Below, piece by piece: positions 1 to 9,185 of a DNA stretch of 64,000 nucleotides. The notes below the pieces were generated by a model, which was not told the DNA's origin, did not search any database, and saw only the letters and a program-made list of their open reading frames with translations. The first letter of the stretch is position 1. The number at the start of each line of letters is the position of its first letter. The stretch lies in NCBI RefSeq assembly GCF_004359215.1, contig NC_090621.1:124001-188000 (forward strand), in the 5' to 3' direction. Both the position numbers and the translations under genes were made by a program. The stretch is from Bremia lactucae. Lineage: Eukaryota > Oomycota > Peronosporomycetes > Peronosporales > Peronosporaceae.

Positions 1-1107
1 GATTTGGTCTCTCGTACCATTCCAGCCTCGTGCTTAGCTTGAAAGAAATAGTCAATGACGTCACACTGCTCCCTTGGTAAGGCCGCTGGCGTGAGATATT
101 TGGTTCCCGGCAACAAGTCAGTTTCATGACTGACACCTCTATCCGGAGGTAAAACAGATGGTTGATTGGTACATACCACATCTTAAAATTCCTTAATTAA
201 GAATTAAAATGGATCGGTAGGATCTTCAAGGAACGATGACCCACTCCGCGCACCTAGTGCAGCTTTTGTGTCATCCAGGACGGCTTCGTCCAGAATGACG
301 ATGAGTTTAACTCAGTTATAGGTCGAACGACCGCCATCACAGATAAATTGCCAGCATTTAAGGCTCGCCCGCATCGATAGACATTTTGTCGAGCTCTTAA
401 AGAGCATGTAACGAAGGAATTGCCGCAAGGCTAACTTTTCGCTCAATGTTACCGGTTACACCATATTCAAGCGTTTGAAATTGCTCACTCGTATTACTTT
501 GTGAGGAGTTAAATGCTTCGCGTCTCCCCTGTCTTGGGATAGAGACAATACGTCCCTCAGAGGCCGGGACAATCACGTCTCCGAATTTTCTATCCTGTAG
601 TGGTACTATTCCAGACATGGTGTCAAATGCGACATCCGACAAGTAGTTTGGTACCTCATCTTCCTTATCCGGCGAACGTTACGTGTCGCTTCACGTGCAT
701 AAGAGGGATTTGACCCAAATTGCCCTGGCGAACCGCCAATAGTGTCACTATCGAAACTCAGTATGGTGCCACCTCGGCCGACCACACTCAGTGGACTAAG
801 ATGTGCCACTCCACGTATGTCATGAATATTCCATTCTTGATGATTCGGCCTTAAGCCAACAATGCTTTCAGCATTCAGTAAATCGTTATTACAACGAGTG
901 CCACTCGACGGAGTACGTGCCGTTCCACTTTTTTCTGCTGAGTCGGACTCAAAATTAATGTTTTTTACATGGGAGTTTATTTACTCAGACATGCCAATAT
1001 TTAAAACACTGACAGACTCATTCAATGATCCGCGCCAATAGCGCTTTTGTTGCCTTGCAAAGGTGGGTTCATGACTCTCCAAAACTTTGCTAGGAACATT
1101 GCGCTTG
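1..1107 (-). pseudogene. E1 gypsy pol: PR-RT linker and first part of RT
   Basis: Positions 1-95 read on the minus strand as the start of a Ty3/gypsy reverse transcriptase. They match the plus-strand RT start at 9480-9570, sharing the words REQC.VID, AKHEA and RETKS. The RT runs off the left edge of the window. The rest, up to the protease, is the poorly conserved PR-RT linker and is broken by stops. It belongs to the same minus-strand element as the protease and gag just to the right. Borders are approximate. Confidence 0.6.
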
Positions 1108-1425
1108 ACGCCTAAGGTCTTAGGCCTCCAATAATCGGGGTCCATGGCTCATGATATTCTTGCCAGGCCATACCAAGAATGATATCATATCTCGAATCCA
1201 AGTTAAGGACGAGACAGCGCTCGATACTGTCAAAGACCAGAAGCTTTATACCTAAGCTCAATGGAACTTTGGGAACAGTGAAACGAGTCCCAGTCGCTAA
1301 GCGAACAGTGATAGTATCACCTTCAAGCGCTTTAAGCGCCTCAACGTATTGTCGACTTCCTTCAGGGAAACGGGTCAAGCGTAATTGCAAGACGCTGAGT
1401 CAATTACATTTGCTTGAGCGACTAG
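1108..1425 (-). pseudogene. E1 gypsy aspartic protease remnant
   Basis: Retropepsin-like protease of a Ty3/gypsy polyprotein, which in an intact element releases Gag and Pol subunits. The minus strand shows VRLATGTRFTVPKVPLSLG followed by the flap-side word YDIILGMAW, typical of these oomycete elements. The catalytic DSGA region is damaged: IDSAS is seen where relatives here have IDSGAS. A stop separates it from the rest, so it is inactive. It lies between gag (right) and the linker/RT (left). Confidence 0.7.
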
Positions 1426-1429
1426 GAAG

Positions 1430-2400
1430 CCAGGCTTGTACTCTTGCTCCGTGCTATTAAGCACTAAGCTAATTGGGGCTAGGTTCTGTTTACTCTCACC
1501 TCCTAGAGGTTCAACAGAGCCTAGGTCTTCTCCAGTAGGACGCCCCGCACCTATTGGGTATCGACGTTTTCCCGCACCGTACCAGATCTCTGTTATAGGT
1601 CGGAGTTGGAGCTCTTTCGAGCTTTACGCGAATTTCGTAGGGGGCAGGCCGGACGTGATGTCTCGTGCTTCCGCACATACAAATCTACGGATGGTCTTAT
1701 GCTGTTCAACAGCTTGAAGAGCCTCTTCTCCTTCCTCAACGAGGCTTAGATCCATGGGTTTCGGTCTATTAGACGGAACCCATGCGCTCGAAGACCTTGT
1801 TCGGTAAATAGGATGACCAACACGAGCAGACGTAAAGTCGAACTCAGCGCTTAGCGCTATGGCAACTGCCTCTTCGGAAGTAGCAGGATGAGATCAGAAT
1901 AATTTCGTTCGGCCAACGAACTCATTGAGTTCCCTCATAAAGATTTTTACCACAATTGTTTCTTGCACCGGTTCTTGATGCATAGACGCAATGAGAGTTT
2001 TCAACTCCTGGACAAAGTCCATTTGGGTTCGTTTACCCTACCGAGTCGCTAGGAGCCGTGCTCACATGCGGAAAGCCTGATCAGGCGGAGCAAACATGCT
2101 AGTCATCTGTTGTTTCAGCGAATCCCATGAGGGAAAAGCGTCGTTTATGGACGTGCTGCACGATAGTGCCCACTCCATAGCTCTACCTCCAAGTTTGGAA
2201 ATGGCCATAGCCACCCTTTACCGTCTGTCCAAAAGCAGACAGCATGGTTAGGATGGGATCATTCCCTGCGGTCGAACGAATGAGTTCGACCGCAATCTTT
2301 TCTATGTCACTTAGAAAGGAGTAGCTATCACGCAAAACGTGATGCGTAATTCCATTATCATGTAACATGTCCATGTTAGATGATAGAGCTGTGGTCCTTG
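1430..2400 (-). pseudogene. E1 gypsy gag remnant
   Basis: Structural Gag region, minus strand. The N-terminus at 2374-2183 (THHVLRDSYSFLSDIE, then a VELIRST word) matches gag starts at 40331, 56776 and 60580. Further on are words for the capsid-like domain (AMEWALS, FPSWDSLKQQM), the PMDLS motif and an AGRPTGE tail. The zinc knuckle is not recognisable. Several stops interrupt the frame. It sits directly after a primer-binding site and an LTR, as a gag should. Confidence 0.7.
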
Positions 2401-2406
2401 GACGGC

Positions 2407-2424
2407 CTACAAAGTGCTACCAGG
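2407..2424 (-). promoter_or_regulatory. primer-binding site of E1
   Basis: Read on the minus strand this is CCTGGTAGCACTTTGTAG, directly after the LTR. The same 18 bases follow the LTRs at 56809-56826 and 60535-60552, with variants at 28360 and 40364. TGGTAGCA is complementary to the TGCUACCA 3' end common to many eukaryotic initiator Met-tRNAs, so that tRNA is the likely primer (inference). Confidence 0.65.
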
Positions 2425-2826
2425 TGTACAGGGGCGCTGCCGACTTGTACTGCTTTATTACGAGTCCACTTTGCACTGCTTCAGTGCAAGTGGTGCCACA
2501 AGTCACTTCACGTACACTCGTACGTGCAGAGGAAGACTCTCCTTTAAATACTTGCTTTAAAGAGGGCACAAAGTAAACGTACTAAATATAATTAAGTTAT
2601 ATGGTTTCTATCTATTTAATAACAACTTCATTATATAGTAATACTAAACATGTAATAAAGCCTTATCTAATCCTCTCTTTGCTCGCGTCCAGTGCTGACT
2701 GGACCGCGGAGTAAGTAGATATAATGGCCTATATCTACCGATGGATAGACTTTCCGAATATTACGATGTAAAGCAAGATTTTTCAAATATTCTCTACCTT
2801 TCAGATAATATATTAATAACAACCTT
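2425..2826 (-). repeat. LTR-B (5' LTR of E1)
   Basis: About 400 bp, beginning TGTACAGGGG next to the primer-binding site. It carries the two hairpins typical of LTR-B: arms around CAGTGC, and around ACTTGTACTG, here mutated. It also has the AT-rich centre and a GGACCGCGGAGTAAGTAGATATA stretch also seen inverted at 20630-20660. The outer end is cut off where an unrelated RT fragment begins. Confidence 0.65.
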
Positions 2827-2844
2827 TTAGTGTTGATCTCATGC

Positions 2845-2945
2845 AACCATACACCCCGTTACAACAGGGGCTTAGTAGTGCCCCTGCGACCCTTAATAGA
2901 TGTGTAACCTTTCTGTAAAGATCGGTGTGGATTTTCGCACACTCT
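2845..2945 (+). pseudogene. gypsy RT scrap
   Basis: About 100 bp of plus-strand reverse transcriptase, matching the region just before the catalytic YxDD motif (words GLSSAPATLNRCVT). The same region in the window's right-hand element reads GLRNAPATFNRCVT. The scrap lies between an LTR-B and an oppositely oriented gag scrap, so it is a rearrangement product. Confidence 0.6.
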
Positions 2946-3350
2946 CCACATACGAGAGGTCCATAGGTTCTCGGCCTCCATTTTCTTGTCATCTTGGAGG
3001 ACGATAAGCCCCAGAGTGGACGAAAGCCTGACAGGTGAGCCTTAACAGGACCGTATGCAAGACCTTTGATAAATGCAGCTACCTATGTTTGTTCATCAAT
3101 TGGCTGACTCAGATACAACTGACCAGGTCTCGTGTTTGCTGGGCATAAACGTGGAGGTCACGCTTGCCTGCTTCAAATCCAGGAGCTCGGATCGAGCCCT
3201 GAATTCGGCACGTGGCGGCTCAAATGTTTGCCTACGCCGGGTATTAACGACTTGAAGACCAATGTGTCGTGAAGCTTGAGCCCTAAGGGCCAAAATTGGT
3301 GCGTCCGGCTTGGTGGACATGCTAAATTCACTTTCGTTTGATGCGGCGAA
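2946..3350 (-). pseudogene. gypsy gag scrap
   Basis: Minus-strand middle and C-terminal gag. Words PPRAEFRARSELLDLKQ (3096-3320) and then EPMDLSYVES near 2955-2985 match the E9 gag at 61110-61460. Much of the intervening gag is missing or broken by stops. It cannot encode a protein. Confidence 0.6.
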
Positions 3351-3387
3351 CCAAACTGATATTTTATTGCGTCAGTATTACCAAGTT

Positions 3388-3496
3388 ATGCAATATTGGA
3401 ACTAATCAGTCAAAATTATAAAAGATAACAATTATGTTGTTCTTTCGTATTTCCTCCTATAAAAAATAACAATTTATGTAACGAACCCCCACTTAC
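3388..3496 (-). repeat. LTR-E fragment
   Basis: About 110 bp resembling one end of LTR-E (compare 21590-21732): the ATATTGGAACTA word, the TTTCCTCCTATA-like stretch and a closing GTAACGAACCCCC...TTACA. It marks the right border of the repeat debris before the first intact gene. Confidence 0.5.
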
Positions 3497-3705
3497 ACAA
3501 GTTGTATTTATCTGTTCTATGAAACGATATTAAATTTTGATTGAATTTTGTAAGACACTATTCTGTGACGCAATGTGAGTGGTCAAAGCTGGAAATTTTG
3601 CAGAATTATCTGAGAATTTTAAAATTGCTCTTGTGCTAAATGAAGTCGTGGTAACCCATGTAAACCGCTAAACAATGACTCAAAGTTTAGATTAGCTGGA
3701 GGTTG
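3497..3705. other. upstream region of the 349-aa membrane protein gene
   Basis: About 200 bp with no repeat recognised and no convincing ORF. It presumably holds the promoter and 5' UTR of the gene starting at 3706. No clear TATA or oomycete initiator consensus was seen. Confidence 0.4.
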
Positions 3706-4755
3706 ATGGCGCTCCACCGGAAGCAGCGCGGCATCACGGGCAAAGCTCCGCAGTTTGTGCGCATTCCAACGTCGCGCTCGAGCGATCGTTCGATAGCATT
3801 TTCTGTACATGAGATGCATTCGCGAAGTCACAAGCGCATCGTGGGGGGTGACCAGCCCCGCAAGATCAGTTCCCTGCAATTACGAGCGTGCTTTGTGCTG
3901 TGCGTGCTGCTGTATTTTGGTGCTATCTATTTTGCAGACGAAATTGCTGGTATTGGACGAGTTGTTGGATCGCACCAGACAGGAGAGATTGTATTCGTGC
4001 AATCGTTGCGGCCGCGCGGAAGAGGGTCAAGGCGAGAACGGAAAAGTTTTGAGAGAACTGATACTGACGATCACAATTTAAAGGGGCCGATTGCTTCATC
4101 CGTAGCTGCAATAACACTTCGAGAAGCGGAGTCGCAACCCGTAAAACAGGACAAAAGCTTGCTGAACGAGGCTTCAGTTATAGCGCCTCCAGCCAAAATT
4201 ATTACTGATGAAACGTCGAAGTCTGTACCAGCAGCGCTTCGTCATCAATCCGAAGCCCAGACAGAGGTGCTTAATTTAACCTTGAAAGCAGTAAACACTG
4301 CTGCAAGGAACAGCGCCGTGGAAGTAGTCAGTAAAGGCGAAGACGTCTATTCCTCAGCTGCTGAGCTTGGACAGCCCATAAAGGATCTACCGATTAAAAG
4401 AGCAAGGCCGACATTAGAAAGCAATTTTACGCTGAAACAGGAACGAGATGATCGACAGCAACGGGGATCGCTGGCTAGTGCCGCAGTAAAACTTAAACTC
4501 AATACAGCAAGGGCTCAGCCACGATTGACTGCTGCAGTCCAATATCCGAAGAAAATGGACGGCGCAAATGTCGTATTTACGTCAAGCCATTCGCATACGA
4601 AGGAGGAGCAGCACACTAGGGACACTAAAAGTGTCGAAGTAGAGCATTCAATGCCGCAAGTGAATCAAAGTTACTCGCCTACTGTAGTGAAGCGCCTTGG
4701 TCGTGACCACCGAGAACCAGGGCCGCAACGGCAGCACGCAGGCGATTCTATTTAA
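3706..4755 (+). CDS. single-pass (type II-like) membrane protein of unknown function
   Basis: Intact 349-residue frame. The ATG at 3706 is chosen over an in-frame TTG at 3703. A basic N-terminus of about 57 residues is followed by one hydrophobic segment at about 58-78 (words LRACFVLCVLLYFGAIYF), then a long hydrophilic Ser/Lys/Glu-rich tail of about 270 residues without a recognisable domain. The layout is like the cytosolic tail, anchor and stem of a Golgi glycosyltransferase, but no catalytic domain follows before the stop at 4753-4755. The next gene, 366 bp downstream on the same strand, is a GT71-type glycosyltransferase with a similar N-terminal design. So this could be a truncated relative or an independent Golgi protein. 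It may be real but its function is unknown. Confidence 0.6.
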   Translation: MALHRKQRGITGKAPQFVRIPTSRSSDRSIAFSVHEMHSRSHKRIVGGDQPRKISSLQLRACFVLCVLLYFGAIYFADEIAGIGRVVGSHQTGEIVFVQSLRPRGRGSRRERKSFERTDTDDHNLKGPIASSVAAITLREAESQPVKQDKSLLNEASVIAPPAKIITDETSKSVPAALRHQSEAQTEVLNLTLKAVNTAARNSAVEVVSKGEDVYSSAAELGQPIKDLPIKRARPTLESNFTLKQERDDRQQRGSLASAAVKLKLNTARAQPRLTAAVQYPKKMDGANVVFTSSHSHTKEEQHTRDTKSVEVEHSMPQVNQSYSPTVVKRLGRDHREPGPQRQHAGDSI

Positions 4756-5121
4756 AGTGTTTAAACTATTTATGTGCATATGCAGTCAGTACCATCTTCG
4801 TTTGTGAGTCGCGTAAGGATAGATAGTTGAAAAGACTTTTGGCACTTTTACATCCAGCAGTTTCGGCTTTCTTAAAATTGGAAATGAAACATATGACGTT
4901 TAGTCTTCCTCGATTAGTTTTTTCAGTGCCAGACGATCGGACACTTCTTGTGTTGTCTCACTGATGATTGTCAATCGATATATCAGGTTATTTATTTAAA
5001 GAGTAGTGAGGAAGTGAGAAGCCATGTTGCTCACAAACATCCAGTATCAGTTTCCACGTCACCTGCTCCAGTCAATGGCGGTACTCCTTCGAGGTGGTCA
5101 AAAAGCTTTTGAGCAACTACC
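4756..5121. other. intergenic region between two membrane protein genes
   Basis: 366 bp, AT-rich in its first half. No ORF, repeat or RNA gene was recognised. It should contain the 3' end of the upstream gene and the promoter/5' UTR of the glycosyltransferase. Confidence 0.4.
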
Positions 5122-7365
5122 ATGCGCCGCCATGGTTCTCTCCTTTCTGACATAAACGCTGAGAATTTCACTTTGAAAACGGAAGATGATGCGATAATTG
5201 CAAACAACGCTGGTGCTCTATCGCACTGGTATACGCGGTGGTGGCTGCTACTCTACGTGGTGCTGGGAAGCTATGCTGCCTTTGCGATTGTTTCCTCGAC
5301 CTGGCTCATTCGCTCCTCTGTTCAGCCTCACGGCCAGGAATCATACGATCAAGTAGCGAATACTGATGTTATTCAAGTCGGGACCGAATTGAGAGCTAGA
5401 ATGAATTCACTGAGAGACCTCGAGAAGGGGCAGAGAGCTGACACGGAAGAAGGAGCCGATTTGGTTTTCGACAATACGAAAATGCCAATGCCATTGGAGG
5501 GTTCTACCACAGTGATAACAGATAGTTTGGACGCACAAGAGATCTTAAGCGATGACAACGTTTCCGACACAAGTGACGCGACAGAATCTATAGGCTCGCT
5601 TAGTGACGAAAGACAACCACCTGAACGCCACTCGAATGATCTTTTTTCCGGTGTGCTACCTGAAATCAAACCGGACGGCCTTAATGCTCGAGTGCATCAG
5701 ATCAGCCACAATTTACCTGACGATGAAGCCACATTGCGCTCTATTATTCACAACACTGCAAGTGATCAAACGTTGTGGTCGGTAGACGCCCAGCAAACGG
5801 AATTGGATCGCCTAGAAGCAATCAAGCGAGAGGCAAACGAAGAAACGAAGCGATTGAAACGACTAAGCAGTGCCGCCAATTACCTTATCGATGCAGAAAA
5901 TGAACGACAAGAAGAAGTGCGCTCGGCCAATCTGACAGATATTCTTTCGCACCATCCTCGAAAGGTGCGCAGCAACCTGCAATGCATGGGCTGGCGCCAG
6001 ACCGGAGGGTGCAATTCGTACGGCAAACGGGAGCGAGGCTCTGATCTTAAATGCAAGCAAACTACACTAAGCGGAAACTCTGGCTACTGCGAGATTAAGG
6101 ATAACGATACGGGGGAGTTTTTTCGTGCCATGCAGCTTAATTGCACGAGCCTTCGGACGCATGTAACGTTTTCATGCAATATGGCGGCGGATATAGCAAA
6201 TTTTGGCATGTCAGCCCAATTAATTTACGAAGAAGCGCAACAGCAGAACGAGTCGAATCCGTCCAAGCTGGTGGGTTCTAGCGGACATGGCAACGGCATT
6301 GTCATAGTGGTGTATCCAAGACTGCTACCAAGCGTTTACGCCTCAATTAGTGCTCTGCGGTCATACAATTGCAATGTTCCAATCGAGCTCTGGATGACGC
6401 ATGCCGAAGCAGTGCGCTATCCGAAATTGAAACCTACGCTGGAAAAGTATCAGCAGCAGATAGCCAACGTGACTGTGGAGACGATTACGGACATAGCGAT
6501 CGCTGGCTTTGCTTCCAAGATTTACGCAATTCGCCATAGCAAATTCGAGAATGTATTGTTTCTCGACGCCGATAGTGTTCCAGTCCGTGATCCCACGTTC
6601 CTTTTTGAAAGTCAAGAATTCCAAGAGCATGGCGCGGTCTTTTGGCCCGACTTTTGGCATCCAGACTGCACAATCTTTAATATCCAGCGCGAGTCTTTAT
6701 TGTGGCAGCTCGTTAACCTTCCTTTCGTCGACATGTTTGAACAAGAAAGTGGACAGATTCTTCTTAACCGAAGACGGGCTGTATTCGCACTGGAAGTGCT
6801 GGAATTTTTTTCAAGCCATCGCCCCAACTACTTCGATAAATTGATGCTGGCCCACGGCGACAAGGATCTCTTTCGACTTGCTTGGATGAAGGCTCAGACT
6901 TCGTTCTATATGATGCCATTTCCACCTGGAATTGCAGGTGGAGAGCGCGGATCGGACAAGAAACGATTCTGTGGTATGACCATGGTCCAATTCGATTTTG
7001 ATGGCAACATTTTGTTTATGCACCGAAATATGCGTAAATTAAATGGCAAAGACGATTTAAAATTCTGGACTCACGTGCAGATGTTAAAGTGGGAACAAGA
7101 CAGTGAGGGCGAAGGCGAGAGTGTCAGTGGTAATGCAAGCCGCACCGCGGTCCAACGCATGATCAGCTACGACGACATTAAGCAAAAGTACCGAATTGGC
7201 GGTTTGGATGTTGGGCCGCTTTTTAAGGATTTTCCTACATGCTTCAGCGCAAAGGCTTCTGTTGTGGACAACTTCAAGGTCGTTAGGGTCGAAGATTTTC
7301 CCTTTGCCATGCTGGAGCAGCAGCTCATTGATTATGCGCGAGAGGGGTCTCTCATGATTAGTTAG
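5122..7365 (+). CDS. putative alpha-mannosyltransferase, GT71 (MNN1-like) family, type II Golgi membrane protein
   Basis: Intact intron-free frame of 747 residues. There is a short cytosolic tail, one membrane anchor at about residues 40-62 (WWLLLYVVLGSYAAFAIV), an acidic stem of about 200 residues, a Cys-containing region at about 280-350, and a C-terminal catalytic domain from about 390. The domain shows the GT71 hallmarks: a VIVVYPRLLPSVYASI start, ASKIYAIRHSKFENVLFLDADSV with the metal-binding DxD (D482, D484), a WPDFW word, SGQILLNR, and a closing MHRNM. N-glycosylation sequons (NCT, NES, NVT, NAS) fit a lumenal domain. Family knowledge: MNN1-type enzymes add mannose to glycans in the Golgi. 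The sugar and acceptor here are inferred. The start ATG opens a coherent anchor and no upstream in-frame ATG is needed. Confidence 0.85.
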   Translation: MRRHGSLLSDINAENFTLKTEDDAIIANNAGALSHWYTRWWLLLYVVLGSYAAFAIVSSTWLIRSSVQPHGQESYDQVANTDVIQVGTELRARMNSLRDLEKGQRADTEEGADLVFDNTKMPMPLEGSTTVITDSLDAQEILSDDNVSDTSDATESIGSLSDERQPPERHSNDLFSGVLPEIKPDGLNARVHQISHNLPDDEATLRSIIHNTASDQTLWSVDAQQTELDRLEAIKREANEETKRLKRLSSAANYLIDAENERQEEVRSANLTDILSHHPRKVRSNLQCMGWRQTGGCNSYGKRERGSDLKCKQTTLSGNSGYCEIKDNDTGEFFRAMQLNCTSLRTHVTFSCNMAADIANFGMSAQLIYEEAQQQNESNPSKLVGSSGHGNGIVIVVYPRLLPSVYASISALRSYNCNVPIELWMTHAEAVRYPKLKPTLEKYQQQIANVTVETITDIAIAGFASKIYAIRHSKFENVLFLDADSVPVRDPTFLFESQEFQEHGAVFWPDFWHPDCTIFNIQRESLLWQLVNLPFVDMFEQESGQILLNRRRAVFALEVLEFFSSHRPNYFDKLMLAHGDKDLFRLAWMKAQTSFYMMPFPPGIAGGERGSDKKRFCGMTMVQFDFDGNILFMHRNMRKLNGKDDLKFWTHVQMLKWEQDSEGEGESVSGNASRTAVQRMISYDDIKQKYRIGGLDVGPLFKDFPTCFSAKASVVDNFKVVRVEDFPFAMLEQQLIDYAREGSLMIS

Positions 7366-7956
7366 GCACGATCACTCTTTGACTTCAAAGTGAAGAACTA
7401 GGGGTTACTATTGATTTTTCAATTTTGTTAATTTATAAAAATCACAGGGTTTTGCGAGCGTAATTACGTGGTTTACGCAAATTACAACATGCAGTCATTG
7501 GCTGTCACTTGTTATATTCCTCAGCTTAAACGCTTTGTAATTGCCCGTTTTTCGAGTAATTCATGTATCCCTTTCGTTTCTTTTTTAATTTACATTTAAC
7601 GGCCATGATCATAACGTATGTATAAAAAGGCAAAGGACTTTATTTTCTAATTACTTTGGTATAAGGTATTGAAAGTAAGCTTCTATTAATTAGCAATTAG
7701 CAGCATCTAGTTTAGAGCGGACTATCCCTATTGTATTCAGGTGGTAAACGCAAGCTCTTACGGGAACGTTGCAGTTTTTTTCTTCTGTATTTAGTATGGA
7801 ATACTTGACAACTGTATGCTATATCAAGAGTTTTAATAAATGGCTTTTTATAACGGTCGCACTGTCGTCGAGGAGGACGACGATACGTGAAAAATTAAAT
7901 CGATTCACATGGAGCGTGAGAAACTTGTCATCAACAGCTATCGCGAAATGTGTGCA
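7366..7956. other. intergenic region downstream of the glycosyltransferase
   Basis: About 590 bp, AT-rich, with several TTTAATT/TTATAA stretches. One plus-strand frame at 7769-8002 has no recognisable similarity and runs into the LTR at 7957, so it is not called. No RNA gene was seen. Confidence 0.4.
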
Positions 7957-8509
7957 CTTAAAACGGGCTAAAGTTGCGCTAATGTTACAAAGTCCCCGTT
8001 AAGTACATTAGGTGTTCTTAAGGGGATGGTCAATTACTAAATAATAGTAATTAGACCCAACACTCGGGTGTGGTGCACATTTGTGACTAATTCTTGTGGA
8101 TGTGATGCACATGGGTTCATTCACATTAGGAGCGATGACGCCCAGCGTCATCCGTGATGACGGCTAGCGTCATCAGTTACGCGAGGTATCTATAAAGATA
8201 CGCTCGCAATACATATTAAATGATATCTATAGAGATATCATTTTAATTGGGAAAAAAGGTATTTGTATTTAATTCTATTAAATATAAATCAGTCCGAAAA
8301 TTACTACCTACTTGGTAAGTGCGCACGAGAAGGATTACCGCTCCCGTGACGACACTTTACCAGAGTACTTAGTGTGTTGGGTGAGGTCGCTTGCGCGCCC
8401 ACCACAACTGCCTCACTGCACGCAAGAGAAGCAGGTTTAACCGCTTCCTCGCTGTGCTAGGGTGTGTGCTTAAGTAGAGCGTGGCCGCATTACGACGTGC
8501 CCGCCTACA
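7957..8509 (+). repeat. LTR-A, full length
   Basis: 553 bp, starting near ACGGGCTAAAGTTGC and ending CGCCTACA. It matches, inverted, the 555-bp copy at 48082-48636 and the 552-bp copy at 59332-59883. It contains strong short hairpins: a GATATC/CTATAGATATC region, and GATGACGCC...GTCATC pairs. Its internal neighbour is LINE DNA instead of a primer-binding site plus gag, so it may be a solo LTR or a remnant of a rearranged element. Confidence 0.75.
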
Positions 8510-8549
8510 TAGAGGCTGCTTTCGACTTTAAAATTGCAAATTCCAAGAG

Positions 8550-9185
8550 ATCAACCAAGCATTCTTCTCCCGCCTGCTTGTCAAGAGCTTGAGACAAGTA
8601 TTCATCGAGAATGTAATGACTCCTCATGTGACTGTCTCGTCGAATCTTCACGAGATCATTCTCCTTTTCCTGGAACATTGGGGGTCAGAGATGGGTGACC
8701 TCATCAGATAACTGGGAGAGCCCCATCCGCCGATCCTATCGTGCAGCGCAAACTTCTCACCTCAGTCGCTTGCGCCTTGCCAGAGGGTGACCATGGCATC
8801 TTTAACGCACCAGTATCTGCAGCTGATCTGGCGAGCGCAATTTGACGCATGAAAGTGACTTCAGCACCCGGCACGAACGGCTTGACGGCTGGTTTCTACC
8901 AGGTGGCTAGTGATGTATTTGGCGAATGTTTACGTATCGTGTTCACCTACTCGCACCGGGGGACATTGCCCCCATCGCAGCACAAGTCGGCAGTAGTGCT
9001 TCTTCACAAAAACGGGTCGCGTGTAGCACTTGGTTAATATAGACCTATCGCTCTCGTGCAAGTCGACGTGAAGGTCCTGTCAAAAGCCCCGACATACAGC
9101 CTCCAGCACGTTATTGCTAAATTGATCGATCCGGACCAGATAACCTTCGTTAAAAAAGTCATTCAATCCATCACCAGACGAAATG
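8550..9185 (+). pseudogene. LINE (non-LTR retrotransposon) ORF2 reverse transcriptase fragment
   Basis: The plus strand reads like the L1/Tx1-type RT thumb-to-palm start. From about 8845 there is SAPGTNGLTAGFYQVASDVFGE, corresponding to the family pattern PGxDGLxxEFY. Then come GTLPPSQHKSAVVLLHKNGS, YRPIALVQVDVKVLSKA, and VIAKLIDPDQITFVKK (8980-9160). These four blocks follow in the family order. Stops and frame changes break the frame, the catalytic FADD block is missing, and there is no 3' tail. It is truncated on both sides by gypsy DNA. This is the only clear LINE trace in the window. Confidence 0.7.

Noticed and set aside
7769..8002. 77-codon plus-strand frame downstream of the glycosyltransferase
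   Set aside because: No domain, and it overlaps the LTR-A start at 7957.
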